Positions 52,943-61,124 of a stretch of 64,000 nucleotides of DNA are shown in pieces; position 1 is the stretch's first letter; every line of letters starts with the position of its first letter. The notes under the pieces are model-generated. The model saw only the letters and a list, made by a program, of their open reading frames with translations, searched no databases and had not been told where the DNA came from. Both the position numbers and the translations under genes were made by a program. Source of the stretch: Aquiflexum sp041751335 (lineage in GTDB: Bacteria; Bacteroidota; Bacteroidia; Cytophagales; Cyclobacteriaceae); contig NZ_JBGSXS010000155.1 of assembly GCF_041751335.1 (NCBI RefSeq), positions 13,897-77,896 on the forward strand, read 5' to 3'.

Positions 52943-54070
52943 ATGGCTTCCAAAAGTTCAAATGATCGCTTAGGAAAATTGGCCCAAAAACTAAAAACCC
53001 AAAAACTTGACCAATCCATTATGATAGGATTCGATGGGTATGTGGACAGCTTGTATGGTGTTATCCACAAAAAGTCAGGGACAGAAAAGCAACTTTTCAA
53101 GGATATTTCAGGTTTTGCCGACCATATCAAAGGCCTTTCCGGTAAAAGCGGACAAGTGGAATTGTCCCTCAAAGAAATCAAAATCGGCGGTAATTCACCC
53201 ATCATGTCCCAAGCCATGGGAGCACTCGGTTTTCAAGTTCATTGTTTGGGTACTTTGGGTTTTCCGAAGATTCTACCAGTTTTCGAGGATTTGAACCCTA
53301 ATATTCAAGTACACAGTTTGGAGAATCCCGGACAGTCAGATGCATTTGAGTTTCAAGATGGCAAGTTGATATTTTCTGATTGTGGGTCTTTTGATGATTT
53401 TAATTGGAAAAAAATCAAAGAACGAATAGGTCTGGATGAGCTTAAGAAAATTTATCTTGGCAGCCATTTGGTTGCTGCCGTGGATTGGGTAAATCTTCCT
53501 CATGCTTCCAATATTTGGCAAGGGCTTTTGGAAGAAATTGTAAAACCAAATGGATCTATCGGCAAGAAATTCTTTTTCGACTTGTGCGATCCTTCCAGAA
53601 AATCAAATGAAGAGATCAGAGAAGCCCTTCAGATCATTTCCAGATATAGTGAATTTGGAGAAGTGACCCTTGGTCTAAATGAAAACGAAACAAATCTCGT
53701 CTTTGAAGCTTTGGAATATCCAGGCAAAAAGGAATCTTCCACTGAAGAAAAAGGCAAAGCCATATTTGACAACTTGACTATTGCATGTTTGCTGATTCAT
53801 CCTGTCAATAGAAGTTTTGCCATTACTCAAAAAGGCGTGGTTGAAGTGGCAGGCAAATTGGTTGAAGAACCCAATATCCTCACCGGAGGAGGAGACAATT
53901 TCAATGCAGGTTATGTTTTAGGATGTTTATTGGATTTGGAAATGAAGGAGAGGCTTTTACTGGGTATGGGCTGTTCAGGAGCCTATATTCAGAATGGAAA
54001 GAGTCCTGATTTAAGCGAATTAAGCCAATATCTGGAATCGTGGATGGAACGCAGAAAGGAACGCGGATGA
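52943..54070 (+). CDS. PfkB-family carbohydrate kinase
   Basis: 375 residues. The ribokinase fold with GFDGYVDSLYGVI at the start, GGNSPIMSQAMGALGF as the sugar-binding GG region, and a catalytic GGGDNFNAGYV motif (Asp base) near residue 317. It would phosphorylate a sugar, probably making the substrate of DeoC or of the isomerase. The sugar cannot be deduced. Spacing of 11 bp to deoC indicates one operon. Confidence 0.9.
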   Translation: MASKSSNDRLGKLAQKLKTQKLDQSIMIGFDGYVDSLYGVIHKKSGTEKQLFKDISGFADHIKGLSGKSGQVELSLKEIKIGGNSPIMSQAMGALGFQVHCLGTLGFPKILPVFEDLNPNIQVHSLENPGQSDAFEFQDGKLIFSDCGSFDDFNWKKIKERIGLDELKKIYLGSHLVAAVDWVNLPHASNIWQGLLEEIVKPNGSIGKKFFFDLCDPSRKSNEEIREALQIISRYSEFGEVTLGLNENETNLVFEALEYPGKKESSTEEKGKAIFDNLTIACLLIHPVNRSFAITQKGVVEVAGKLVEEPNILTGGGDNFNAGYVLGCLLDLEMKERLLLGMGCSGAYIQNGKSPDLSELSQYLESWMERRKERG

Positions 54071-54236
54071 CGCTGATTGGGCTGATGGTCGCAGATTTAT
54101 TCTACGAATCTTTGGAACTGTATCTAGTCAGTATTACTTTAGAAGAAACTCATTTAATACATATTTTCGCAGAAAAAAATCTGTGTACATCTGTGAAATC
54201 TGCGGCTCATTAAATATCAACTTAAATACATCCCCT
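54071..54236. repeat. Dispersed GATGACGCTGATT element between kinase and isomerase genes
   Basis: 54060-54100 (ggaacgcggatgacgctgat, then ggctgatggtcgcagattta) is related to the element near 10741. 54170-54210 continues with atctgtgtacatctgtgaaa, a similar low-complexity phrase. The reading frame of the isomerase can be extended upstream through this repeat, but the added residues are not protein-like. Confidence 0.6.
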
Positions 54237-55163
54237 ATGCTTAACCTTGGATTTGTAAGTGCCATTCTTGCCGAAAATTCTTTTGAAGAAGTCATTGACT
54301 TTGCTGCTGCCAACCAATTTGAATGTGTGGAAATCATGTGTTGGCCAAAAGGCAAAGCTGAAAGAAGGTATGCAGGCATCACGCATATTGATGTGGATAA
54401 CTTGGATGAAGCTAAGATTGCTTATATCCAGAAATATGTCGGAAACACAGGCATTTCTATCTCAGGACTTGGGTATTACCCCAATCCTTTGGATGCTGAT
54501 CAGGAAAAAGGCAACTACTATTTTGCCCATATCAAAAAGGTCATCCAATCAGCAGGCAAGTTGGGGCTTGGCATTGTCAACACATTTATCGGTGCTGACC
54601 ATACTAAAAGCATTTCCGAAAACCTAAAAACCTTTGCCAAAAAATGGCCTGCCATCATCAAGTTTGCCGAAGATCATAACGTCAAAATCGCCATTGAAAA
54701 CTGCCCAATGTACTTTACAGCTGATGAATGGCCAAGTGGAAAAAACCTTGCCCATACACCTGCCATTTGGGATGAGATGTTTTCCATAATTCCTTCAGAT
54801 AATTTTGGCTTGAATTACGATCCCTCCCATTTGGTTTGGCAGCAGATGGACGAGATTCAACCCATCTACGATTACAAAGACAAACTTTTCCACATCCACC
54901 TCAAAGATGCCAAGGTGTATCGCAATAAACTTAACCATGTAGGAACCATGGCGCATCCATTGGAATACCATTCACCAAAATTGCCCGGATTGGGGGATGT
55001 GAATTGGGGGGATTTCTTTTCTGCTTTGACTTCTGTGGGCTATAGAGGTCCGGTGTGTATAGAAGTGGAAGATAAGGCCTATGAAAAAAAGGAAGAAGAT
55101 AAATTCAAGGCTATTTTGACCAGCAGGAATTATCTGAGGCAGTTTTTGGGATCAGCATATTGA
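54237..55163 (+). CDS. Sugar phosphate isomerase/epimerase (xylose isomerase-like TIM barrel)
   Basis: 308 residues from the ATG at 54237 (MLNLGFVSAILAENSFEEV). An AP-endonuclease-2/xylose isomerase-like TIM barrel (PF01261): FECVEIMCWP, VKIAIENCPMYF, FGLNYDPSHLVWQQM, KDAKVYRNKL and CIEVEDKAYE carry the metal-binding Glu, Asp and His positions. It probably isomerises or epimerises a sugar in the same pathway as deoC and the kinase. Its 3' end is duplicated downstream (see 55114-55335). Confidence 0.88.
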   Translation: MLNLGFVSAILAENSFEEVIDFAAANQFECVEIMCWPKGKAERRYAGITHIDVDNLDEAKIAYIQKYVGNTGISISGLGYYPNPLDADQEKGNYYFAHIKKVIQSAGKLGLGIVNTFIGADHTKSISENLKTFAKKWPAIIKFAEDHNVKIAIENCPMYFTADEWPSGKNLAHTPAIWDEMFSIIPSDNFGLNYDPSHLVWQQMDEIQPIYDYKDKLFHIHLKDAKVYRNKLNHVGTMAHPLEYHSPKLPGLGDVNWGDFFSALTSVGYRGPVCIEVEDKAYEKKEEDKFKAILTSRNYLRQFLGSAY

Positions 55164-55335
55164 TTCAGGGATGTGAGTGGAGACACTCACTTAGGTTTTT
55201 AACCACCAGGAATTATCTAAAGCAGTTTTTGGGTTAAGCATTGATTCAGGAATGTGAGTGGAGACACTCACATTGGCAAGACAGCTTTTGACAAGCACGA
55301 ATTATATAACACAGTTTTTGTCTTAAACTTGATAT
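55114..55335 (+). repeat. Tandem partial duplication of the isomerase 3' end plus hairpin
   Basis: The segment 55114-55190 (gene end, stop, and the hairpin GTGAGTG-GAGA-CACTCAC at 55173-55190) recurs at 55196-55271 with substitutions. A third, more degraded copy lies at 55285-55335. Period is about 81 bp. The extra copies are outside the reading frame. The hairpins belong to the GTGRAGACAC family. Confidence 0.8.
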
Positions 55336-55454
55336 GCTCATTGCAATGTTTCATTGTAGCTAATTCCTACCAAGGATAATCAATTGTTAGTTAGTGTATT
55401 ATATATTTTATCACTATTTTTAAAACTATTCTTTCAATATTAAAAAAAAATGTT

Positions 55455-56018
55455 GTGAAAGATATCAATTCCATAGTTACAACTTCAGGATCCGGATTTC
55501 CTCAAAAATTCAGTATCCTAAGGTCCCAATTTCAAAACTGTTACCAGGAATTAAGCAGTCTCGCATCCAATAAGTTGAGATATGAACAACAGGCATTTAC
55601 CCTTGATACATCCGCCTTGGTCCATGAAGTATTTTTAAAAATGGACCGACAAAAGAACCAGTTTGTAAACAAAGGCCAGTTTATGGCAATTGCTGCAATT
55701 GTGATGAGAAGGTATCTTGTAGATTATGCCAGACAGAAACATCGTGTAAAACGCGGTGGGAATTTTATTCAGCTTACCCAAGGAGCATTGGGAAATGTGG
55801 TGTTGACAACTCCTGAACAAGTACTTGAATTGGATGAGTCTTTAAAAAGATTGAAGCAAATCAACCCCCGTCAAAGTCGGGTGGTAGAATATCATTTTTT
55901 TGGAGGATATAAACATGAAGAAATTTCTGAAATGCTGAAGGTTTCTATTGACACGGTCAGGAGAGATTGGAGATTGGCAAAAGCATGGCTGAGTATGGAG
56001 ATGAAAAGTGTAATCTAA
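55455..56018 (+). CDS. ECF sigma factor of the kinase-associated (TIGR02999-like) type
   Basis: 187 residues with a GTG start (55455). Sigma region 2 includes LVHEVFLKMDRQKNQFVNKG and MRRYLVDYARQKHRVKRGG. Region 4 includes VVEYHFFGGYKHEEISEMLK and VSIDTVRRDWRLAKAWL. This subtype is known to sit next to Ser/Thr kinases. Its stop TAA directly abuts the ATG of the kinase gene (56019). The signal that frees it is probably sensed through the kinase. Confidence 0.92.
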   Translation: MKDINSIVTTSGSGFPQKFSILRSQFQNCYQELSSLASNKLRYEQQAFTLDTSALVHEVFLKMDRQKNQFVNKGQFMAIAAIVMRRYLVDYARQKHRVKRGGNFIQLTQGALGNVVLTTPEQVLELDESLKRLKQINPRQSRVVEYHFFGGYKHEEISEMLKVSIDTVRRDWRLAKAWLSMEMKSVI

Positions 56019-58571
56019 ATGAAAAATCTGTCTTCAAGTTGGGCATTAGTTGAAACCTATTTTCACCAATTGGTGGAAATGGAAGGTGAAAGCAAAAATA
56101 AGACATTGGAAAAAATCAAATCAGAAAATCCGGATATTTATCCCCTATTGATCCAATTACTTTCTGCGGATCAAAATACCCACCCAATATTCACCAATTC
56201 AGCCGGTATTTTATTTGACCAATTCAGCTCAGATGAAGACCTTATCGGTGAAAAAGTCGGACCATTTGAGTTGAGCAGTTTGATCGGACAAGGTGCCATG
56301 GGTTCTGTTTTTTTAGGTAACCGGGCGGATGGCCAATTTGATCAAAAAGTGGCCATAAAAATAATGAGGGCATTTGTATTGGACAATACAAATCAGGCCT
56401 TGTTTCAAAAGGAAAGACAAATTCTGGCAAACTTAAGCCATCCCAATATCGCAAAGTTGTATGATGGCGGATTCACCGGTGACGGTCGCCCATTTTTTAC
56501 TATGGAATATATATCAGGGGAAGATATCATTACCTATTCCAAATCCAAAGCGCTTAACCCCAATGAAAAACTTGAACTGTTTTTACAGGTAGCAGAAGCT
56601 ATCCGATACGCACATCGTTCATTTGTTGCCCACTTGGATCTGAAGCCAAAAAACATCATCATCGATCAGGAAAACAGGGTTAAACTACTGGATTTCGGGG
56701 TTTCTAAAATTTTACAAGAAACCGAATTCCCAGAAGAATCTAACAGATTTACCCTGGCTTATGCTGCCCCGGAACAGATCGACAAAGGTGTTCCAAACAG
56801 CAGTGCTGATATCTATTCTCTTGGAATAATTTTGTATGAATTATTGGGAGAAAAACATCCCTTTGAAGTTTATTTTGACAGTCCTGGTAATTTGAAAAAA
56901 GCTGTTTTGGAAGCTGATTTTAAAAAATTGGATTTAAAAAAAACTCAATTGTTTCAGGAAGATTTATCCCAAATCTGTTCGAAGGCGATGCAACTTGATC
57001 CGGGTGATCGATATTCTTCGGTGGATTCGATGATCAATGACATTCGGGCATTTTTAAATTGTTATCCGATTTCCCTCAAAGAAAGAGATTTTACTTATGT
57101 GGGGAAAAAGTATTTCAGGCGTCAACAAAAAATCCTGACTGCCATTGGTATTTCGCTTGTGATTCTGGTAGGAATGGGGATTTTTTACACTTTGCAGTTA
57201 AAAGAACAACGGAATATTGCCATTAAAGAAGCCAAAAAAGCAGAAGAGATCACTGATTTGCTAACGGATGTATTTATGGCCGCTGACCCAAGTATTAGTA
57301 GCGGAGATACCATTACAGCATTGGAACTACTCAATAAAGGGGTAGAATCTCTTGAAAAGAATCTGGGAAATGATCCCGAACTCCTTGCCTCCATGTTGAT
57401 TAAAATCAGTCCGATTTATCTCAGTTTGGGTCAGTATGAAAAAGGTAAAATTCTGGCAGAGCAGGCATACCAAATAAATTCGGAACTATTCACATATCCA
57501 GACCCTGCCTTGGCCGAAAGTGAAATGTTAAAAGGGGATGTCTATTTTTTTTACGGGAAATTGGATTCAGCAGAATATTATTCCAAAAAAGGCCTAAACC
57601 AATTATTGGACACAAAAACCAAAGATGAAATGAAACTGGCCAACGCGATGGATGGGCTTGCCAACATTATTTATGATTTGGGAAGGTATAAAGAATCAGA
57701 TTCCATTAACCGGATCATCTATGCCATTCATCAAAAGCATCTCACGCCTCCCCACCTTTCATTGGCCAATGACCTTCACATGTTAGGCAGCAATAGAAGG
57801 AAAATGGAAGATTACGATGAAGCTGAAAAATACCTTTTGGCTTCATTGGAGATGAAAAAAGAGCTTTTTGATGAACCGCATCTTGAACTGGCATTATCCT
57901 ATAACCACATTGGTAGTCTTTATCAAAACAAAGGTGATGATGAAGCATCAATCCCATACATCAAAAAATCACTGGAGCAAAGAGAGGCTATTTTGGGAAT
58001 GAATCATGTAGAAACAATGGCAAGTGTTTCCAATCTGGCAAGAGCATATTCCAATTTGGGAAAATTTGAGGAGGCTTTACCCTTGTATAAAGCTTCATTT
58101 TCGACGATCTCAGCTTTGTTTGGAGATGATCATTATTACTATGGATTTGTGGCCAACAGCTTGGGGATGACCTATTTTAATTTGGGAGATTTACAAGAAG
58201 CAAAATTCTATCTTTCCAAATCTGCCGAAGTCAACAAAAAGCTTTTTCCTGAAAATGACAAAAGAAATGCCGTAATTATGATGAACCTTGCCAAGGTATT
58301 TGTCAGTGAAGAAAACCATTTGGAGGCAATTGATACTTTCGAAGAAGCCTATAAGATTCTTAATTCAGCGGATAAAAAAGACGATAGATTAATATCCCAA
58401 TGCCAACAAGCGCTTGGAGAGTGCTCATTGGCCTTAGGGAATTATTCTACCGCCATAGAATACCTTGAAATGGCATTATTGAATAATCAATCCACTGATG
58501 GTGTTTCGCAGGAAACCATTTCCAAAATCAATAGTTCATTGGAAAAAGCATATCTGGCAATCAATAATTGA
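56019..58571 (+). CDS. Ser/Thr protein kinase with membrane anchor and TPR domain
   Basis: 850 residues. The kinase domain covers about residues 80-350: glycine loop LIGQGAMGSVFLG, VAIKIM lysine, catalytic loop HLDLKPKNIII (Leu in place of Arg in HRD), DFGVSKIL and YAAPEQI. A membrane helix (ILTAIGISLVILVGMGIFY, about 372-390) follows. The C-terminal 430 residues are TPR repeats (LALSYNHIGSLYQNKGDDEA, VANSLGMTYFNLGDLQEAKF). With the kinase inside the cell, the TPR part would lie outside as the sensor. It abuts the sigma factor gene. Confidence 0.92.
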   Translation: MKNLSSSWALVETYFHQLVEMEGESKNKTLEKIKSENPDIYPLLIQLLSADQNTHPIFTNSAGILFDQFSSDEDLIGEKVGPFELSSLIGQGAMGSVFLGNRADGQFDQKVAIKIMRAFVLDNTNQALFQKERQILANLSHPNIAKLYDGGFTGDGRPFFTMEYISGEDIITYSKSKALNPNEKLELFLQVAEAIRYAHRSFVAHLDLKPKNIIIDQENRVKLLDFGVSKILQETEFPEESNRFTLAYAAPEQIDKGVPNSSADIYSLGIILYELLGEKHPFEVYFDSPGNLKKAVLEADFKKLDLKKTQLFQEDLSQICSKAMQLDPGDRYSSVDSMINDIRAFLNCYPISLKERDFTYVGKKYFRRQQKILTAIGISLVILVGMGIFYTLQLKEQRNIAIKEAKKAEEITDLLTDVFMAADPSISSGDTITALELLNKGVESLEKNLGNDPELLASMLIKISPIYLSLGQYEKGKILAEQAYQINSELFTYPDPALAESEMLKGDVYFFYGKLDSAEYYSKKGLNQLLDTKTKDEMKLANAMDGLANIIYDLGRYKESDSINRIIYAIHQKHLTPPHLSLANDLHMLGSNRRKMEDYDEAEKYLLASLEMKKELFDEPHLELALSYNHIGSLYQNKGDDEASIPYIKKSLEQREAILGMNHVETMASVSNLARAYSNLGKFEEALPLYKASFSTISALFGDDHYYYGFVANSLGMTYFNLGDLQEAKFYLSKSAEVNKKLFPENDKRNAVIMMNLAKVFVSEENHLEAIDTFEEAYKILNSADKKDDRLISQCQQALGECSLALGNYSTAIEYLEMALLNNQSTDGVSQETISKINSSLEKAYLAINN

Positions 58572-58637
58572 GCTTTGAGGGCTCGATTTGGTTAACACTT
58601 AATTTAACTATTACTTTGCCATCATTGGGAATGGGCT

Positions 58638-58710
58638 AAAAACCTGCCAGGTTTTTAATCCTTTTTACTGTAAATCTGATGCATTTACAGCTCTTAAACC
58701 TGGCAGGTTT
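58638..58710. repeat. Cruciform-type AACCTGCCAGGTT element
   Basis: Two short palindromes, 58638-58658 (AAAAACCTGCCAGGTTTTTAA) and 58694-58710 (TTAAACCTGGCAGGTTT), are also inverted copies of each other. They enclose a hairpin CTGTAAAT...ATTTACAG (58668-58690). The layout could fold as a cruciform or transcribed double hairpin between the convergent kinase and cytolysin-like genes. It has the same architecture as 12618-12654. Confidence 0.75.
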
Positions 58711-58763
58711 CTCCCATCAACTTTTAAATTGACAAAGTAGGGTCAATTTTTTCTCCATATTTT

Positions 58764-60290
58764 TCAACAAGGAGTGGTCTTGAAAGTAATAGATGTTAAA
58801 CTGGAGTTAGTTTCAAAGCAGGCTTTGGTAGGCCTGTCCCAATTTCTTTCTGCGACAAATTTCCAACTGAACCCATCAAGAACTTCTACCGTCAATTTGA
58901 TGTCAAATGAACCTGCCGGAACAGTTCTGGTCACTTTATTCTGTAAATTAATATTCCCGCTATGAATGGTTCTGTTGTAAGTAACCCCATCTGTCAATTG
59001 CTTATAGGTGATGGTGAATTTTATGATGGGCCCAATAAGTGCGGCATTTCTATTGATCACTGAAATTTCTCTTGCCGGATGTTGATGTTGGTTACAGGAT
59101 TCTATTTGGTATTCGGTCGTATAACCCAGTTTAGCAAAACTGTTGTCTTTCAAAAACCTTACTGTATAAGCAATCGGTACCCCGGGATTGCTTTTGCTGA
59201 AAACTGCATTTTCCCCTTTTATAATTGATTCAAGATCACCGAATTTGGTAGCAGAAACAATTTCGCTGGCCACCTCTGCATTTCCACCGATGGCCAAGCT
59301 TGTAATGTTGGATGTATTAAGGATACTCTTATACTTACTTTCCAGGGCACCTGAAGCATTTTTCAATCCAGTAGCATAATTGAATGCCCCTTCAATTTCC
59401 AAATCTGATGCCATGGTAGTGGTCACCATCCTAAACATAATGATTCTTCCATAAGCAACAGAATGTACATAAGCCGGCGGAGCTTGCGGGCCAAATGCGG
59501 ATTCAACTTGGGAAAGCGAGACTTTGCTACCGAAAAAATCTGCAGGCTTGCTTGGCACATCCAGTGAAACGGTATAAAAGACCTGCTTGAATACCATCAT
59601 TGCTACTTTTTGGGTTCTGGTACTTTCGTATTTCAGTTGGGATTCTACGCTACCGGCTGCCCAACTGACATTCAATCCTACGTCCAAACTCAACTGTTCG
59701 TAGGAATACGAGGTTGATATCGAAGTAGAGGAATTGGCTGCATTGACATATCCTTCTTGGGCGGCATTTTGATGCCACCAGTCTAAGGCCTCATCCAATT
59801 GGGTCTGAACATTGGAATTGTCAGGTTTTTCCACATTGATTGTTCCTTTCGCTCCCATACCAGGAAGATCTACCCTCATGGAAACCGGGGCACGGTCTAA
59901 ATTGACAGGAGTGGGCAGACCTCCCATCATACTTCTATCCCCAATGACCAAGGATCCAGGATAAACAATCCCGTTGGTAGGCCGAAGTACGGCGATTTCT
60001 TCAAAATTATTCTTCAGGTTATATCTCTCCGTGGTACATACAATAGTCCCTCCACTTACTCCTGAAGAGTTGGTACTTTCTCCCACTTTTGTTCTTAAGC
60101 TTGATGAATTACCGGTATTTTGGACATTCAGCAACTCATTTGGATTATAGCTTAAGGTAGAAATCAGGTCGTTGATCTCCGGGGCATCGGGAGAGAATGC
60201 TGAAGGTTCCTCTGTTTCCTGACAGGAAAATGCAAGAGCACCCACTAGTGCAAAAATCAACTTAAAATCGAATTTGAATAAATTTTTCAT
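58764..60290 (-). CDS. Lipoprotein related to cholesterol-dependent cytolysins
   Basis: 508 residues with a lipoprotein signal (FALVGALAFSC, lipobox Cys near 23). The body matches thiol-activated cytolysins: AVLRPTNGIVYPGSLVIGDR, VSMRVDLPGMG, VHSVAYGRIIMFRMVTTT, and YTVRFLKDNSFAKLG of domains 1-3. The final domain is C2-like. Where the classic undecapeptide ECTGLAWEWWR lies, this protein has EVLDGFSWKFVAER, so cholesterol binding is doubtful. It looks like a CDC-like protein tethered to a membrane. Target unknown. Confidence 0.8.
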   Translation of the reverse strand: MKNLFKFDFKLIFALVGALAFSCQETEEPSAFSPDAPEINDLISTLSYNPNELLNVQNTGNSSSLRTKVGESTNSSGVSGGTIVCTTERYNLKNNFEEIAVLRPTNGIVYPGSLVIGDRSMMGGLPTPVNLDRAPVSMRVDLPGMGAKGTINVEKPDNSNVQTQLDEALDWWHQNAAQEGYVNAANSSTSISTSYSYEQLSLDVGLNVSWAAGSVESQLKYESTRTQKVAMMVFKQVFYTVSLDVPSKPADFFGSKVSLSQVESAFGPQAPPAYVHSVAYGRIIMFRMVTTTMASDLEIEGAFNYATGLKNASGALESKYKSILNTSNITSLAIGGNAEVASEIVSATKFGDLESIIKGENAVFSKSNPGVPIAYTVRFLKDNSFAKLGYTTEYQIESCNQHQHPAREISVINRNAALIGPIIKFTITYKQLTDGVTYNRTIHSGNINLQNKVTRTVPAGSFDIKLTVEVLDGFSWKFVAERNWDRPTKACFETNSSLTSITFKTTPC

Positions 60291-60407
60291 GGCGTATAGA
60301 TTAATGGTTATAATCGTTACGCGTCATTTTTTCCTAAAAGTGGTAATGAAGTTGAAACAATTTTTGAATTATTTTACATTTAATCCCAAATGACCCAAAA
60401 ATTAAAA

Positions 60408-60437
60408 TGCCTTCTGCAATTCATTTCGCAGAAGGCA
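60408..60437 (-). terminator. Terminator of the arsenic operon
   Basis: Stem TGCCTTCTGC / GCAGAAGGCA with a 10-nt loop. Read leftward it is followed by TTTTAATTTTT. It lies about 75 bp after the last ars gene stop. Confidence 0.85.
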
Positions 60438-60511
60438 ATAATTTCTATATGACTTTGAATTGTCAAGTACCAATCCTTTGTACCCTCAACCGTGCAAAGG
60501 GGATAATCTTT

Positions 60512-61051
60512 TTAACAACATCCCGATCCAGGTGCACAGCTACCCGCTTCCTGAATGGATGCCATGGATAGCTTTGGTTTGGTTGCAACGGATGGCCCAC
60601 AGCATGCTGCAGCTTTTTCCTCCGGAGTAGTAGCACGATCCTTGGCTTTGCAAGTGGTCTGATCAGCGATGAGTTGTACAATCAATGCATTGCCTGTATC
60701 CTTGATATTGTGAACAGGAAGAACTGCCGTTGGGAAAGTGGCATTGCCATATTCGAATTTGATTTCAGCATCAGGATAGGTTTCCCTTACCCGATTAACT
60801 ACATCAAAGATTTTCATGGCTTTGCCTGAGTCCACAGCATGTGCTGGTTCAGGGATTTCATTTTCCCATAATTGTACGTGAACTTCTGACCATTGATTGC
60901 GGATACCACCGCAATCCACCGTATCGAAATTTACATTTTTAATTTCGGTAATGTGGTAATCTGTACGCACATATTGACCGGTTTGGTATTCAAAGAAAAG
61001 TGCTTTAGCAGGGTTTTCATGAAGGGTCTTGGTGAATTGAACTGTTTTCAT
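60512..61051 (-). CDS. DUF6428-like protein of the arsenic operon
   Basis: 179 residues, soluble. An N-terminal domain (KNVNFDTVDCGGIRNQWSEV, HVQLWENEIPEP) is followed by a cysteine-rich C-terminal tail (CCGPSV, GSCAPGSGCC). The family is linked to arsenic resistance in Bacteroidota; the DUF6428 label is from memory. The C-terminal cysteines could bind As(III). Fourth gene of arsR-arsC-acr3-DUF6428. Confidence 0.8.
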   Translation of the reverse strand: MKTVQFTKTLHENPAKALFFEYQTGQYVRTDYHITEIKNVNFDTVDCGGIRNQWSEVHVQLWENEIPEPAHAVDSGKAMKIFDVVNRVRETYPDAEIKFEYGNATFPTAVLPVHNIKDTGNALIVQLIADQTTCKAKDRATTPEEKAAACCGPSVATKPKLSMASIQEAGSCAPGSGCC

Positions 61052-61124
61052 ATCAATAAATTTTATTGGTTACAATTATAATTTTCTACTTTTTTTTTGC
61101 CTCAAAATTGAATTAGTCCCATGG

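Noticed and set aside
54183..54236. Upstream start of the isomerase at 54183
   Set aside because: The added residues come from a dispersed repeat (atctgtgtacatctgtgaaa) and the family N-terminus begins at the ATG at 54237.
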